Shown piece by piece: positions 61,981 through 64,000 of a stretch of DNA of 64,000 nt. Under the pieces are notes generated by a model, which was not told where the DNA came from, searched no databases, and worked only from the letters and a program-made list of their open reading frames with translations. Each line of letters opens with the position of its first letter. Position 1 is the first letter of the stretch. Made by a program: the position numbers and the translations under genes. This stretch comes from Actinomadura terrae (GTDB taxonomy: Bacteria > Actinomycetota > Actinomycetes > Streptosporangiales > Streptosporangiaceae): NCBI RefSeq assembly GCF_022751215.1, contig NZ_JAICDG010000002.1, forward strand, positions 186,001 through 250,000, written 5' to 3'.

Positions 61981-62778
61981 TCATGGCGGGGTCGGGTGAT
62001 CATCTTCGGACTCGCGGAGAGGCGCGGTACGACCCTCGGCCCCGGCCTCGGTGCCGGCCTCACCGCGCACCTCGGCGCCGATCTCGTCCAGCAGCGCGAC
62101 CAGCTCGCCCGGTGCGGACACCATCGGCCAGATGCCGGTATCGAGCGTGCGGAACCGCCAGGCGGGCGATGACCGCAGCCGCTCCACGTCCGGTGGGAGC
62201 CGTCCGTCGAAATGCTCCAGCCCGCACACCACGTAGGTGGCGGGCCGCTCCGCCACCGGCCGGCTCAGGCGGATCGGCTCGGTGAGCGGGCGCCCCGGGT
62301 GGTCGAGCAAGCGATCGGTCAGCCATTTCGCCTGCTCGGGCGTCAACCCCTGGCCGTCGGCGACCGCCTCCATGTCGGGCGTCGGCCACCGCCCGTCGTG
62401 CTCCTCGATCAGGCGGAGCTCGGCGGAGCGCAGCGGCTCGCCAAACGCGTCGATGGCCGACCTGCCGTCGCGCGGGACGAACGCCTCCACGTACACCGAG
62501 TGGACGACCCGGTCGGGCCTGCGGTCGGCGACCACCCCGGCCACCAGCCCCGAGGTGCTGTGGCTGACCAGGATGACCTCGTCGAGCGCGGCGACGACGG
62601 TCTCCACGTCCTCGACATGCCGGTCTATCCCGATTTCGGAGACGTCCTCTCCGTACTGGGCGAGTCCCGACAGCGTGACGGGATGGACGGAGTGGCCGCG
62701 GGCGCGCAGGCCCTCGGCGACACCCTCCCAAACCCAGGAACCCATCCAAGTCCCGGGGATCAATACGTACGTCTGCAC
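61981..62778 (-). CDS. Alpha/beta hydrolase
   Basis: A 265-residue alpha/beta hydrolase: oxyanion-hole segment LIPGTWMGSWVWEGVAEGL, nucleophile elbow VILVSHSTSGLVAGV (SHSTSG replaces the common GHSxGG), acid and histidine segments RPATYVVCGLEHFDG and FRTLDTGIWPMVSAPGEL. The last reads TGIWPM where family members usually have the catalytic His (GHxPM), so catalysis may be impaired. The C-terminal 35 residues are a disordered acidic tail. GTG at 62778 follows GGAAGG; ATG at 62802 is an alternative. Confidence 0.78.
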   Translation of the reverse strand: MQTYVLIPGTWMGSWVWEGVAEGLRARGHSVHPVTLSGLAQYGEDVSEIGIDRHVEDVETVVAALDEVILVSHSTSGLVAGVVADRRPDRVVHSVYVEAFVPRDGRSAIDAFGEPLRSAELRLIEEHDGRWPTPDMEAVADGQGLTPEQAKWLTDRLLDHPGRPLTEPIRLSRPVAERPATYVVCGLEHFDGRLPPDVERLRSSPAWRFRTLDTGIWPMVSAPGELVALLDEIGAEVRGEAGTEAGAEGRTAPLRESEDDHPTPP

Positions 62779-63727
62779 GAGATCTGGCCTTCCCTTCCGC
62801 ATCGGAGCGGACCCACTCGCGATGTCAGTTCAAAATGATCGCACCACTACGGGACGAGTTTTGTCGCGACAATGGCTCTCTGCCAGATCAGGCGGTGAAT
62901 GGCCGCGATCCCAACGGCGGACACGGGGGACACGGCGGACCCGGCGGGCGCTCGCCGGCGCGGTTCCCGACCACGGGAGGCCGGGCCGTTCCGGTTCGCG
63001 GCGGTACGACGTGGTCCTCACCGACAGCCCCTCCACCCTGCGGCAGGCCGAAGCCCGGCCTCGCGACCGTGTCGGCGCCCTCGTGCACACCCTCACCAAT
63101 GGGGCCGCTGGCGCGTGTTCGCTGTAGACAACCTCACCGCAGGGGCCCTGGCCTCGGCGTTCCCACACGCGCGCACGCGGCACGGCCCCGCGCCGCGGCC
63201 CGGCCCAGGTCCGGTGAGCCCGGCGCGGCACGGCCACCATACTCCGTGTTCGCGCCCGTCTCGGCTCGGACGCCACGCCCGGCTCGCCGTTCTCGCGGCA
63301 GCCCGTCCACACCGGACGACAGCGGCCCTGACCAGCCCGAACACCGCCACGGCGCGCTCGCCGACCGGCATCGGCGGGGCGGCGTCCGGAAAAATGGATC
63401 TATAAGTGCTCGTGCGCTAACCGCAATTAGATGTCAACCGGTTCTGGTATCCGTCCGGCGGGTGATCCGGCGCGAGGCGCGGCCCCCTCCGCACGGCCCC
63501 AGTTGAAACGGTGTGCGGGGCGTCCGCGGTGAGTTTTCGGGCGCTCGGTCGTCACATAACCGAGCCGTGCGGGTGCGGCGATCTTCGGGTGTAAGGGGAC
63601 GGGTATGGGTGCGGTGTCCGAATCGATGCCGCGGGCGGCACGGTGTGAGCGGCCGGAGGCCCGCGCGGGCTCGCCGTGGGCCGCGCCCGCCGGCCGGCCC
63701 GGCGACTGATCATCCATAGGACGACGA
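62779..63727. other. Gene-poor stretch
   Basis: About 950 bases without a supportable gene. Several open frames run through it on both strands, but none has a ribosome site, domain or coherent composition. An AT-richer island at 63390-63440 could be a promoter. It may contain a decayed gene; I cannot identify a relic. Confidence 0.4.
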
Positions 63728-63793
63728 GGGGCGGGCGCCCGTGTGGCGCCCGCCCCCAGAGGACGAGGTCGGCGGACCCGGGGCCCGCCGACC
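63728..63793 (-). terminator. Two tandem hairpins after the terminal gene
   Basis: GGGGCGGGCGCC (63728-63739) pairs perfectly with 63745-63756. GGTCGGCGG (63767-63775) pairs with 63785-63793. The second lies five bases beyond the stop of the minus-strand gene at 63799. Together they form a double terminator. Confidence 0.7.
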
Positions 63794-63798
63794 CGGGA

Positions 63799-64000
63799 TC
63801 ACTGCTTGGCCGCGGCCAGGACCCGGCTCGACGTGCGCATCACGCGCATCATCAGACCGGGCTTCATCAGCGCCTGCGGCTGGTCGACGAGACCGGCCGC
63901 CCGCATGAACGCCTCGGTGACGCTGGCGTCCTGGGTGGCGGCGATGATGACCCGCGTCATGTACGCCTGCATGATCTTCAGCTTCCGGCTGCGCTCCCCC
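63799..64000 (-). CDS. C-terminal end of a probable FAD-dependent monooxygenase
   Basis: Only the last 66 or so residues lie in the window. They read RKLKIMQAYMTRVIIAATQDASVTEAFMRAAGLVDQPQAL with an ending MMRVMRTSSRVLAAAKQ. The pattern A-F-x-R-x-x-G-L-x-D-x-P-x-A-L-x-x-P is one I recognise at the C terminus of FAD-dependent aromatic or geranylgeranyl-reductase-like monooxygenases of actinomycetes. The catalytic part is outside, so the assignment is tentative. The start lies beyond 64000. Confidence 0.5.
   Translation of the reverse strand, partial: GERSRKLKIMQAYMTRVIIAATQDASVTEAFMRAAGLVDQPQALMKPGLMMRVMRTSSRVLAAAKQ

Noticed and set aside
62835..63506. Possible genes in the last non-coding kilobase
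   Set aside because: No ribosome site, no family motif and biased low-complexity composition on both strands.

Overview
The window is high-GC, densely packed DNA from an actinomycete. The gene families (F420/LLM oxidoreductases, an ECF sigma/YCII pair, SAV_2336-type vWA protein, many TetR regulators) and frequent GTG/TTG starts fit Streptosporangiales or Streptomycetales. Its natural-product genes resemble the C-1027 and maduropeptin loci, so an Actinomadura-like host is my best inference. There is no rRNA, tRNA, CRISPR array or complete insertion sequence that I can see.

Region 1 (about 2.3-18.7 kb) carries chromoprotein-enediyne-type functions. A six-gene minus-strand operon (P450, free-standing condensation enzyme, TIM-barrel protein, P450, nucleotide-sugar dehydrogenase, epimerase/decarboxylase) ends at 2303. 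An AraC regulator and a secreted neocarzinostatin-family apoprotein follow, then a halogenase-like FAD enzyme and an SgcJ-family protein. Next comes an ABC/FtsX export operon, probably repressed by the TetR protein at 17998-18645 through a site found in both promoters.

Region 2 (18.7-46.6 kb) is mostly unrelated to the metabolite: stress, methyltransferase, redox, sigma-factor and regulator genes. It contains a compact plus-strand conflict-type cassette (38133-45100): TCAD1 protein, trypsin-VMAP protein, MoxR ATPase, and a vWA protein fused to a cholesterol-oxidase-like GMC oxidoreductase. The fusion is the least expected gene in the window.

Region 3 (46.6-61.1 kb) carries genes for an aromatic beta-amino-acid unit: a flavin monooxygenase, O-methyltransferase, free PCP, C-A-PCP NRPS, MIO-type tyrosine aminomutase, flavin halogenase and HpaB/SgcC-like hydroxylase, with an acyl-CoA carboxylase beta subunit. 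The set predicts a chlorinated, hydroxylated and O-methylated beta-tyrosine. That unit would be attached by the free condensation enzyme of region 1, and the product would be held by the apoprotein. The enediyne polyketide synthase itself is not in the window, so the pathway is either split or extends outside.

A dispersed repeat of about 175 bp occurs three times (17826, 21634, 55573) at gene 3' ends. Two of its stems carry paired base changes between copies. The last kilobase is a gene-poor stretch followed by the 3' end of a probable flavoprotein gene.
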